From Thermoleophilia bacterium (GTDB taxonomy: Bacteria > Actinomycetota > Thermoleophilia > Gaiellales > Gaiellaceae), in assembly GCA_025935275.1 (NCBI GenBank), contig JAICVP010000046.1, positions 1 to 11,245 of the forward strand: 11,245 bases of DNA, written 5' to 3'. Numbering within the stretch: the stretch's first letter is position 1; each line of letters begins with the position of its first letter. The position numbers and the translations under genes were made by a program. This document shows positions 1-7,161 of this stretch, one piece after another. The notes below the pieces were generated by a model. That model worked only from the letters and a program-made list of their open reading frames with translations, made no database searches and was not told the DNA's origin.

Positions 1-124
1 GCTCGGCCAGGTCGACCTCGAGCACTTCGGCGACCGGATCGTCTACAGCGTGGACGTCGGCTCGCAGGAAGTCCGCGTCGACGCCGACTCCGGCGTCGTG
101 GTCGACGTGCGTCCGCGCGACTGA
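1..124 (+). CDS. PepSY-like protein, C-terminal tail (5' truncated)
   Basis: The frame beginning at base 2 is open from the window edge for 40 codons and ends in TGA at 122-124. The tail alternates charged and hydrophobic residues: a stretch reading RIVYSVDV, then SQEVRVDADSGVVVDV. This matches the closing strands of a PepSY domain, whose usual pattern is a YxVxV strand followed by a V(D/N)AxTGxV turn. PepSY domains are extracytoplasmic and are often linked to peptidase inhibition or sensing, but the N-terminal part that would show a signal peptide or partner domain lies outside the window. The gene converges on the aldo/keto reductase with only 4 nt between stop codons and no visible terminator. 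The family call rests on a short fragment. Confidence 0.55.
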   Translation, partial: LGQVDLEHFGDRIVYSVDVGSQEVRVDADSGVVVDVRPRD

Positions 125-128
125 GCGG

Positions 129-1106
<978 letters not shown>

Positions 1107-1113
1107 CCGCCCC

Positions 1114-1119
1114 AGACTA
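1114..1119 (-). promoter_or_regulatory. Candidate -10 box of leaderless AKR transcript
   Basis: TAGTCT on the minus strand fits the TANNNT actinobacterial -10 core and lies 7 nt before the ATG of the aldo/keto reductase. This would place transcription start at or next to the start codon. No convincing -35 box is visible, and the GGGGCGG directly before the ATG is a poor Shine-Dalgarno. Confidence 0.45.
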
Positions 1120-1137
1120 CCGACGCCCTGGTTCGGG

Positions 1138-1143
1138 CATAGT
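1138..1143 (+). promoter_or_regulatory. Candidate -10 box of leaderless VOC transcript
   Basis: CATAGT lies exactly 6 nt before the GTG of the VOC gene. It keeps the A and final T of TANNNT but not the first T, so it is the weakest member of the leaderless set in this window. There is no Shine-Dalgarno before this GTG. Confidence 0.3.
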
Positions 1144-1149
1144 CGCTCC

Positions 1150-1878
1150 GTGTTCGACCACGTCACGATCAGAGTCTCCGACCGCGAGGCGTCCGAGCGC
1201 TTCTACGAGACCGTCCTCGGCGTGCTCGGGCTCGAGAAGACGCACGACGGCGACGAGCTCCCCGAGTGGGACGACTGGTCGCTGGCGGCCGCAGAGGAAG
1301 GGAAGCCGGTCACGCGGCGGCTCCACGTCGGCTTTCCCGCCGTCTCCCGAGACAAGGTGGACGAGTTCTGGCACGCGGGCGTGGACGCGGGCTACAGGAG
1401 CGACGGCAAGCCGGGCCCGCGCCCCGAGTACGGGGACGACTACTACGGCGCGTTTCTCCTCGATCCCGACGGCAACAGCGCGGAGGCGGTGCACTACGCG
1501 GAGAAGCTGCGCGACGACGGGACGGTTGACCATCTCTGGATCCGCGTCCGCGATGTCGCCGCCTCGAAGCGCTTCTACGAGCTCGTGGCGCCGTTCGGTC
1601 GCTTCGAGCAGCACCATGACTCGGCCGAGCGCGCCGGGTTCTCGGCGGGAACGGGCTCGTTCTCCGTCCTCGCCGGCACTCCGACGGAGAACGTCCATAT
1701 GGCGTTCCCGGCCGACGACAACGACACCGTCGACGAGTTCCACGCCGCCCTCGTCGCGGCCGGATATCGGGACGACGGGCCTCCGGGCGAGCGGCCGATC
1801 TACCACCCGGGCTACTACGGCGCCTTCGTGCTCGACCCCGACGGAAACTCCGTCGAGATCGTCAACCACAACCGCTAG
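1150..1878 (+). CDS. VOC superfamily protein, two tandem glyoxalase-fold domains
   Basis: The 242-residue protein holds two copies of the vicinal-oxygen-chelate (glyoxalase/bleomycin-resistance/dioxygenase) module. Domain 1 (about 1-120) begins FDHVTIRVSD and ends DPDGNSAEAVHY; domain 2 (about 125-242) begins VDHLWIRVRD and ends DPDGNSVEIVNH. Each domain has a possible metal triad: H4, H59 and E112 in the first, and H128, H183 and E236 in the second. Because a full VOC active site needs two modules, one polypeptide could form a complete site or sites. The substrate is unknown. GTG at 1150 is preferred because it sits directly before the first strand of the fold and just after a possible -10 box; the frame continues upstream to 1048 but would overlap the AKR gene. 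Its TAG stop overlaps the TAG stop of the convergent M23 gene by 4 bp. Confidence 0.9.
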   Translation: MFDHVTIRVSDREASERFYETVLGVLGLEKTHDGDELPEWDDWSLAAAEEGKPVTRRLHVGFPAVSRDKVDEFWHAGVDAGYRSDGKPGPRPEYGDDYYGAFLLDPDGNSAEAVHYAEKLRDDGTVDHLWIRVRDVAASKRFYELVAPFGRFEQHHDSAERAGFSAGTGSFSVLAGTPTENVHMAFPADDNDTVDEFHAALVAAGYRDDGPPGERPIYHPGYYGAFVLDPDGNSVEIVNHNR

Positions 1879-2369
1879 CGCAGACGGACGCGGTTCCCGA
1901 GGAACCGCTGAGGGTCGGTCAGCTTCCCGTTCACCCAGACCTGGAAGTGCAGATGGACTCCCGTGCAGGATCCGGTGCAGCCGGCCTTGCCGATGAGCTG
2001 GCCCTCCGCGACGCGGTCGCCTGCTCGGACGAGCGGCTTCGCCAGGTGCGCGTACATCGTGACGATCCCGCCCGTGTGCCGAAGCTTGATCACGAGCCCG
2101 AAGCCGTCGTAGTTCTTCAGCCAGCCGACCTTGGTGACCGTGCCGGGCAGCGCCGCGTGGACATTGGTGTGCGCCCAGCCTTCGATGTCGATGCCCTCGT
2201 GCATCCGCCCCCAGCGGTAGCCGAACGGCGAGCCGAGGTTCCCGTTCAGCGGGACGAAGAAGAGCTGGCGGTCGGGCACGCGCTCCACCGGTTCGGGGAG
2301 TTGTGCGCCTGCCGGAGCCGCGAGCAGACCGAAAAGAAAAAGGCCCGCTAGGGCCATCCGGGCGAACAC
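1875..2369 (-). CDS. Secreted M23 (LytM-type) metallopeptidase
   Basis: This 164-residue protein begins with a signal peptide: hydrophobic residues about 5-18, then APAGAQ with a likely signal peptidase I site near residue 22. The rest is one compact M23 domain. Zinc ligands are H57 and D61 (HEGID) and H141 of HLH, with H108 (YAHL) and H139 as the expected catalytic histidines. M23 enzymes cleave peptide cross-links in peptidoglycan or act as amidase activators outside the membrane. The usual STGxSTG loop before HLH reads CTGSCTG, giving Cys131 and Cys135, a possible disulfide. GTG at 2369 is taken as the start because TACCAT lies 8 nt before it and there is no Shine-Dalgarno; ATG at 2357 is the alternative and would also leave an intact signal peptide. 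The gene lies 36 nt downstream of the eis-like gene. Confidence 0.9.
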   Translation of the reverse strand: MFARMALAGLFLFGLLAAPAGAQLPEPVERVPDRQLFFVPLNGNLGSPFGYRWGRMHEGIDIEGWAHTNVHAALPGTVTKVGWLKNYDGFGLVIKLRHTGGIVTMYAHLAKPLVRAGDRVAEGQLIGKAGCTGSCTGVHLHFQVWVNGKLTDPQRFLGNRVRLR

Positions 2370-2377
2370 CGCGGCGG

Positions 2378-2383
2378 ATGGTA
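2378..2383 (-). promoter_or_regulatory. Candidate -10 box of leaderless M23 transcript
   Basis: TACCAT on the minus strand matches TANNNT and ends 8 nt before the GTG at 2369, in the 36-nt gap after the acetyltransferase gene. The spacing is slightly longer than in the better examples at cinA and pcrA. No -35 box was recognised. Confidence 0.35.
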
Positions 2384-2405
2384 GCGGAAGTTCCGGGACC
2401 CTGGG

Positions 2406-3596
2406 CTAGAAGATCTCCGGGCACCAGGGCGCCCGGTCGGTGCGAAAAGCGGCATCCGCGCGAGAGATCGCGCCCTCGGTGAGCTCCTCGACGCGGCCGG
2501 CGCGCCGGAGCTGGGCGAAAGTGAAAGCGCCGAGATAGACGCTCGCGAGGTCGGAGACGTCGAGCCGCAGGTCGGGCTTCTCGATGATCTTTGAGCCGTC
2601 GAGGGAGTAGCGCCCGTCGTTCCAGGGGCAGAAGGCGTCTCCGACTTCGAGCACGACATCGCCCTCGAGCGAACGGGCGGCGAGCGCGACACCGACGTCG
2701 ACCAGTCGCAGCCAAAGTGAATCGCCCAGGCGGAAGCGCATGCGCCGCGGGTGCTCGAGCAGCAGAAAGAGCGGGTGGTCGACCGGGAGCAGCTCCGCCG
2801 TCACGCTGTCCATCCAGTCGGTGTCGAGCAGGAAGCGCCAGATGCCCGCAGTTGCCTCCCCGTCGACGCCCATCGCCTCTAGGACGCGCACCTCGCCGGT
2901 GGAATTCCCGGCCTCGAAGTCCATCTTCAGCCGGTAGATCGCGTAGGCGATGCCCTGGCCGTCGCGTTCGAGGAGGACCCGCACCATCTCGCCCGCGCCG
3001 TCCCGCCGGGCCTCGGAGTCGTGGAGAGCGCGAGCCTCCCACCATTCGCGCGGCCGCGCGAACATCCCCGGAGTCTCGGCCGCAACGCGCGCGTAGACGG
3101 GCGGGATCGCCTCGAGCGCCTCCTCGAAGGAGAGGAGCCGGAAAGAGCCGCCGTGCTCGGGCTGCTTCCGGAACTTCCCGTAAACACGCTGAAGCTCGAT
3201 CTCGCCGCAGAGCGCGGCCATTCCGTAGCCGAAGCGGCCGTAAATCGTCTCTTCCGAAGCCCACAGGCACGCGAGCGGCTCGCCGCGCTCGTGGATGTCG
3301 TCGAGCTGCGCGCGCATGAGCTGCGTGAGAATCCCCTGCCGCCGGTGGGTCGGCAGCACGCCGACTATCGTCACCCCCGCGGCCGGCAGGATCGCGCCTG
3401 GCACGGTGAACTGGAACTCGAAGGCGCTCGCTCCACCGACGACCTGCCCGTCCTCCTCTGCGAGATGCATGCGCTCCGGCCGCAGGACCCGCTCGAAGCG
3501 GCGGACGTTCTCCTCGGCGGGCTCGCTCCCGAAGTAGTGCGAGACCGGCGCGATCCCGCTGCGAAGCTCGTCCGCCTTCGCCTGTCGGATCTCCAC
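2406..3596 (-). CDS. Eis-like GNAT family N-acetyltransferase
   Basis: The 396-residue protein follows the Eis (enhanced intracellular survival) plan: an N-terminal GNAT domain, a second divergent GNAT-like domain and an SCP2-like C-terminal domain. The acetyl-CoA loop is VGVLPTHRRQGIL at about 78-90. The IYGRFGYG signature at 118-125 carries two tyrosines; in mycobacterial Eis a tyrosine in this region acts as general acid, and the C-terminal carboxylate of the terminal phenylalanine is the general base. This protein also ends in Phe (PWCPEIF). Known Eis enzymes acetylate amines, including aminoglycosides and protein lysines; the natural substrate here is unknown. GTG at 3596 is used: it is 4 nt after the pcrA stop with only a weak GAAGG about 9 nt upstream, which suggests translational coupling to pcrA. 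Confidence 0.88.
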   Translation of the reverse strand: MEIRQAKADELRSGIAPVSHYFGSEPAEENVRRFERVLRPERMHLAEEDGQVVGGASAFEFQFTVPGAILPAAGVTIVGVLPTHRRQGILTQLMRAQLDDIHERGEPLACLWASEETIYGRFGYGMAALCGEIELQRVYGKFRKQPEHGGSFRLLSFEEALEAIPPVYARVAAETPGMFARPREWWEARALHDSEARRDGAGEMVRVLLERDGQGIAYAIYRLKMDFEAGNSTGEVRVLEAMGVDGEATAGIWRFLLDTDWMDSVTAELLPVDHPLFLLLEHPRRMRFRLGDSLWLRLVDVGVALAARSLEGDVVLEVGDAFCPWNDGRYSLDGSKIIEKPDLRLDVSDLASVYLGAFTFAQLRRAGRVEELTEGAISRADAAFRTDRAPWCPEIF

Positions 3597-3600
3597 GCGT

Positions 3601-5748
3601 TCAGACCTTCTCGAGCGGCGCGTATTCGAGCATCAGTCGCCGCTCGACCCCGTCGTCGGCGAAGCGCACGGTGACGATGCCGTCCGCCGCGATCGCGGTG
3701 ACCACGCCTTCTCCGAGGGTGGAGTGGCGCACCGAGTCTCCGGTGGAGAGCGCCGGAACGTCGCGGCGGACTGTGACCGTCGGCGCGCCGTAGCCGGTCC
3801 ACGAGGACGGCCGCAGCCGGTCGCGCTCGACCTCCTCCTGCGGCAGTTCGTCGAGGAAGCGGCTCGGCAGGTTGTAGCCGCGCGAGCCCCAGAGCGAGCG
3901 CGCGGCGGCATGCGTGAGGACAAGTCGCTCCTGGGCCCGGGTGAGCCCGACGTAGCAAAGCCGCCGCTCCTCCTCCAGACCCTGCTCCTCGATCGAGCGC
4001 GAGTGCGGGAAGACACCCTCCTCCATGCCGATGAGGAAGACCGCGCGGAACTCGAGGCCCTTGGCGTTGTGCAGCGTCATCAGCGTGACGAGGCTCCGCT
4101 CCTCCTCGATGGCGTCCTGGTCGGAGTAGAGCGAGATCTGCTGCAGGAACTCGGACAGAGTCGGGTTCTCGGCGCTCCCCTGGTACTCACGCGCGACGCC
4201 GACGAGCTCCTGGAGGTTCTCCATGCGACCCTGAGCCTCGATCGTGCGCTCGGCCTCGAGCGCCTCGAAGTAGCCACTCCGGTCGAGCACGCTCTCGAGA
4301 ATCTCGGGCACCGGCAGCTCGCCGGCCCCGGCCATGGACGACTGCATCAGCGTGCGGAACTTGTCGATCGCCTTGAGCGGCGCGCCGCCGCAGCCGGCTT
4401 CCTCCGGATGCTCGAGCGCCTCCCAGAGCGAGAGCCCGTGCGCATCCGCGTAGGTCTGCAGTCGCGCCAGCGACGCATCGCCGATGCCGCGGCGCGGCCG
4501 GTTCGCGATCCGCGTGAGCGAGATCGCGTCGGTCGGGTTGTCGAGCACCTGCAGGTAGGCGATCGCGTCCTTGATCTCCGCGCGCTCGTAGAACTTCGGG
4601 CCGCCGATCACCTGGTACGGAATGTCCTGGCGCACCAGGACGTCTTCCAGCACCCGTGATTGCGCATTCGTGCGGTAGAAGATCGCGATCTCGGAACCGG
4701 AGAAATCCGCCTCCACGAGACCCGCGATCTCGGCGGCGACGAAGCGCGCCTCGGCGTGCTCGTCCTCGACCTCGACCACGCGCACGGGGTCGCCCTCGCC
4801 GAGCTCGCTCCACAGGTTCTTCGGCTTGCGCTCCCGGTTCTCCGAGATGACTGCGTTGGCCGCGCGCAGGATCGCGTTCGTCGAGCGGTAATTCTGCTCG
4901 AGGGCGATCTGCTTGGCGCCGCCGAAGTCGCGCTCGAACTCCATGATGTTGCGGATGTCCGCGCCGCGAAAGGCGTAGATGGACTGATCCGGGTCGCCGA
5001 CCGCGAAGACGTTTCGGTGCTCGCCGGCGAGGAGCTGCAGGAGCCGGTACTGCGCATGGTTGGTGTCCTGGTACTCGTCCACCAGCACGTAGCGGAAGGC
5101 CTTCTGCCAGCGGTTGCGCGCCTCCGGGAAGCGCTCCAGCACCTGCACGGTGAGCATGAGGAGGTCGTCGAAGTCGACCGCGTTCGAGCCGAACAACCGG
5201 CGCTGGTAGGCCTCGTAGACGTCCGCGACGGTCTGGTCGTAGAAGGACGAGATGCGCGTCTTGTAGTCGTCCGGCGTGATCAGCAGGTTCTTCGCATTGG
5301 AGATCTGCGCGTGGATGCCGCGCGGGACGAACCGCTTCGGGTCGCGCTCGAGCTCCTCCAGGCACTGCTTCACCAGGCGCACCTGGTCGGCCTGGTCGTA
5401 GATGGTGAAGTTGGAGCGGTAGCCGAGCTTCGGCGCTTCTGTCCGGAGGATGCGACCGCAGGCCGAGTGGAAGGTCATCACCCACATCGTCCGCGCGATC
5501 CCGCCGAGCGCGCCTTCGAGCCGCTCGCGCATCTCTCCGGCGGCCTTGTTCGTGAAGGTGATCGCGAGGATCTCCTGCGGCTTCACGCCGATCGCCGACA
5601 CGAGGTGGGCGATCCGGTACGTGAGCACGCGCGTCTTCCCGGAGCCGGCACCGGCGACCACGAGCACGGGGCCTTCGGTCGCCAGGACGGCCTCCCGCTG
5701 GGCGGGATTCAGGTCCGCGAGGTACTGGTCGGGCGACGTGACGGCCAC
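3601..5748 (-). CDS. pcrA: ATP-dependent DNA helicase PcrA/UvrD (SF1A)
   Basis: This 715-residue protein is a full-length 3'-5' SF1A helicase acting in nucleotide excision repair and in clearing replication or transcription obstacles. Motifs appear in order: Q-motif LNPAQREAV (13-21), Walker A AGAGSGKT (32-39), Ia TFTNKAAGEM (64-73), II VDEYQDTN (223-230), III VGDPDQSIYAFRGAD (250-264), IV QNYRST (285-290), V TLHNAKGLEF (558-567) and VI CYVGLTRAQE (598-607). A C-terminal Tudor-like module at about 670-715 (GDSVRHSTLGEGVV) is typical of PcrA and in known homologues contacts RNA polymerase. GTG at 5748 is the start because the Q-motif follows at normal distance and a TAGGCT box ends 6 nt upstream. 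It lies 9 nt after cinA and 4 nt before the eis-like gene. Nothing looks truncated. Confidence 0.97.
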   Translation of the reverse strand: MAVTSPDQYLADLNPAQREAVLATEGPVLVVAGAGSGKTRVLTYRIAHLVSAIGVKPQEILAITFTNKAAGEMRERLEGALGGIARTMWVMTFHSACGRILRTEAPKLGYRSNFTIYDQADQVRLVKQCLEELERDPKRFVPRGIHAQISNAKNLLITPDDYKTRISSFYDQTVADVYEAYQRRLFGSNAVDFDDLLMLTVQVLERFPEARNRWQKAFRYVLVDEYQDTNHAQYRLLQLLAGEHRNVFAVGDPDQSIYAFRGADIRNIMEFERDFGGAKQIALEQNYRSTNAILRAANAVISENRERKPKNLWSELGEGDPVRVVEVEDEHAEARFVAAEIAGLVEADFSGSEIAIFYRTNAQSRVLEDVLVRQDIPYQVIGGPKFYERAEIKDAIAYLQVLDNPTDAISLTRIANRPRRGIGDASLARLQTYADAHGLSLWEALEHPEEAGCGGAPLKAIDKFRTLMQSSMAGAGELPVPEILESVLDRSGYFEALEAERTIEAQGRMENLQELVGVAREYQGSAENPTLSEFLQQISLYSDQDAIEEERSLVTLMTLHNAKGLEFRAVFLIGMEEGVFPHSRSIEEQGLEEERRLCYVGLTRAQERLVLTHAAARSLWGSRGYNLPSRFLDELPQEEVERDRLRPSSWTGYGAPTVTVRRDVPALSTGDSVRHSTLGEGVVTAIAADGIVTVRFADDGVERRLMLEYAPLEKV

Positions 5749-5754
5749 GACTCC

Positions 5755-5760
5755 AGCCTA
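5755..5760 (-). promoter_or_regulatory. Candidate -10 box of leaderless pcrA transcript, overlapping cinA stop
   Basis: Minus-strand TAGGCT (TANNNT) is followed by exactly 6 nt and then the pcrA GTG. Its first three bases are the TAG stop codon of the CinA-like gene. GGAG is present in the spacer but only 2 nt from the GTG, too close to work as a usual Shine-Dalgarno. Confidence 0.5.
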
Positions 5761-6477
5761 GCGAGCCGGGTGATCGGCCAACGCAGACTCGACCCACGCG
5801 GTCGCGGCGGCGAGCGCGTCCCCGTCGGCCGACTTGAGCACGACGGTGACCTCGGGCCCGTCGTCCAGAAAGCGCGGGTAGCTCCCCACCATCACCTCGG
5901 GATGCAGGCGCGTCGCCTCTTCGAGGATCGCGACGATCTGGCCCTCGCCGGTGCGGTAGCTCCGGCGCCAGGTCTCGATCGGCCGGCCCGCGAACCGCTC
6001 CGCCACGGTCTCGAACATCGCCTCCATCTCACTGGGGAGACCGGGCAGGACGACCACGTTCTCGACGACGAAGCCCGGCGCGCCTCCGAGCGGGTTCAGC
6101 AGCGGCTCTGCGCCGTGCGGCAGGCAGGCCCAGCGGGCCGCGTAGTCGCCGAGGCCGCGCGGCTCGAACCGCGCGCGCAGGACGGCCGCGACCTCGGCGA
6201 TCTCCTCGCACTCGCGTCCGAAGGCCGCCGCGACGCCCTCGCGCGTGAGGTCGTCCGGAGTCCCGCCCAGTCCCCCGGTGACGAAGACGTGGTCGACGCG
6301 CGGCGCCTCGGCCCGCAGGAACGCGGCGATCTCATCGATGTCGTCGTGGATCGCCGCGATCAGCCGCACGTCGACGCCGAGCCCCGCGAGCCGGCGCGCG
6401 AGCCAGGAAGCGTTCGTGTTCTCGGTATCGCCGGAGACGATCTCGTTTCCGACCGTGAGGATGTCGGCACGGGCCAC
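5758..6477 (-). CDS. CinA-like protein, molybdopterin-binding (MoCF) domain only
   Basis: The 239-residue protein matches the N-terminal half of CinA (competence/damage-inducible protein A, COG1058). Visible landmarks are ILTVGNEIVSGDTENTN at 6-22, the phosphate-loop-like TGGLGGTPDDLTRE at 67-80 and LPGLPSEM near residue 150. This MoCF/MogA-like fold binds nucleotide-type ligands; characterised CinA proteins carry ADP-ribose pyrophosphatase activity in this half and nicotinamide-mononucleotide deamidase activity in a C-terminal domain. That second domain is absent, so any role in pyridine-nucleotide recycling would need a separate deamidase or be different. GTG at 6477 is preferred because TAGACT ends 6 nt before it, and there is no Shine-Dalgarno. 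It follows the S-component gene by 9 nt. A direct functional link to the ECF genes is not shown by the sequence. Confidence 0.88.
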   Translation of the reverse strand: MARADILTVGNEIVSGDTENTNASWLARRLAGLGVDVRLIAAIHDDIDEIAAFLRAEAPRVDHVFVTGGLGGTPDDLTREGVAAAFGRECEEIAEVAAVLRARFEPRGLGDYAARWACLPHGAEPLLNPLGGAPGFVVENVVVLPGLPSEMEAMFETVAERFAGRPIETWRRSYRTGEGQIVAILEEATRLHPEVMVGSYPRFLDDGPEVTVVLKSADGDALAAATAWVESALADHPAR

Positions 6478-6483
6478 GCCGAG

Positions 6484-6489
6484 AGTCTA
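6484..6489 (-). promoter_or_regulatory. Candidate -10 box of leaderless cinA transcript, overlapping S-component stop
   Basis: Minus-strand TAGACT fits TANNNT, is followed by CTCGGC (6 nt) and then the cinA GTG. Its TAG is also the stop codon of the ECF S-component gene. The same arrangement occurs again between cinA and pcrA, which makes a coincidence less likely. Confidence 0.5.
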
Positions 6490-7161
6490 GGCCCAGGCGA
6501 TTTCGACCCGGGTGCGCCGCTCGTAGCGCTCGAGCACGCGGCGGAGCTCGGGACCCGCTGCGAGCGCGAGAAGCACGTTCCCGACCGCGTGCGCCATGTC
6601 GAACGGAAAGCCGCGTGCAATCTGGAGCGTGAGTGCAGCCCAGGTGTGCGGAAAGAACGCATACCACTCCCAGATGTCCATGAAGACGCTGAAGCCGAGC
6701 CCGAGCACGAAGCAGACCGCGGCGAGCGCCCAGCGGCCGCGCAGCGCCTTCGGCAGCAGCCCGCCCACGACTCCGCAGAGCCCCCACGCGAGCATCTGCC
6801 AGGGCGTCCAGACGCCCTGGCCGAGGAAGAAGTTCGAGGCGAGCGCCGCAAGCGCTCCGACGGCGAAGCCCCGTCGCGGACCGAGGGCCGTTCCGGCGAC
6901 GACCGCGACGACGGTCACCGGCTGAACTCCCGGCACCGGCGCGAACAGCACGCGCGCCGCGGCCGCGACGCCCGCGATCGTCGCGATCAGCGTGAGGTCC
7001 TTCGCGGACTCCGTGCCGCCTTCGAGCCACCCGGCGCCCGCGATCAAGACGGCGATGCCGGCGAGCAGGACGGCCAGACCGCCGCGGTCGGGGTCGAGCG
7101 CCGCCCAGGCGCCCGCCCCGAGGGCGGCCACCGCCGCGAGCAGCGTGACCCTATGCGGCAA
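6487..7161 (-). CDS. ECF transporter S component (predicted cobalamin/corrinoid-specific)
   Basis: This 224-residue membrane protein has about six hydrophobic segments (roughly 5-22, 29-45, 55-73, 81-112, 120-138 and 144-162, with another near 187-202). It contains an S-component-like stretch reading VLFAPVPGVQPVT at 71-83 and NFFLGQGVWTPWQM at 110-123. S components bind the vitamin and topple in the membrane on the EcfT scaffold. Specificity for B12 or a precursor is inferred from the riboswitch and DUF4430 gene at the head of the operon, not from binding residues. No ATG or GTG fits the start; TTG at 7161 has GGGAGG 6 nt upstream and overlaps the ATPase gene by 11 nt, so I use it. An open frame continues to 7356 but would lie within the ATPase gene. 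Confidence 0.82.
   Translation of the reverse strand: MPHRVTLLAAVAALGAGAWAALDPDRGGLAVLLAGIAVLIAGAGWLEGGTESAKDLTLIATIAGVAAAARVLFAPVPGVQPVTVVAVVAGTALGPRRGFAVGALAALASNFFLGQGVWTPWQMLAWGLCGVVGGLLPKALRGRWALAAVCFVLGLGFSVFMDIWEWYAFFPHTWAALTLQIARGFPFDMAHAVGNVLLALAAGPELRRVLERYERRTRVEIAWA

Noticed and set aside
1117..3270. A long minus-strand open frame running across the M23, VOC and Eis-like region.
   Set aside because: It is out of frame with the M23 and Eis-like genes and antisense to VOC, and its translation is Arg/Ala/Pro-rich without recognisable domains.
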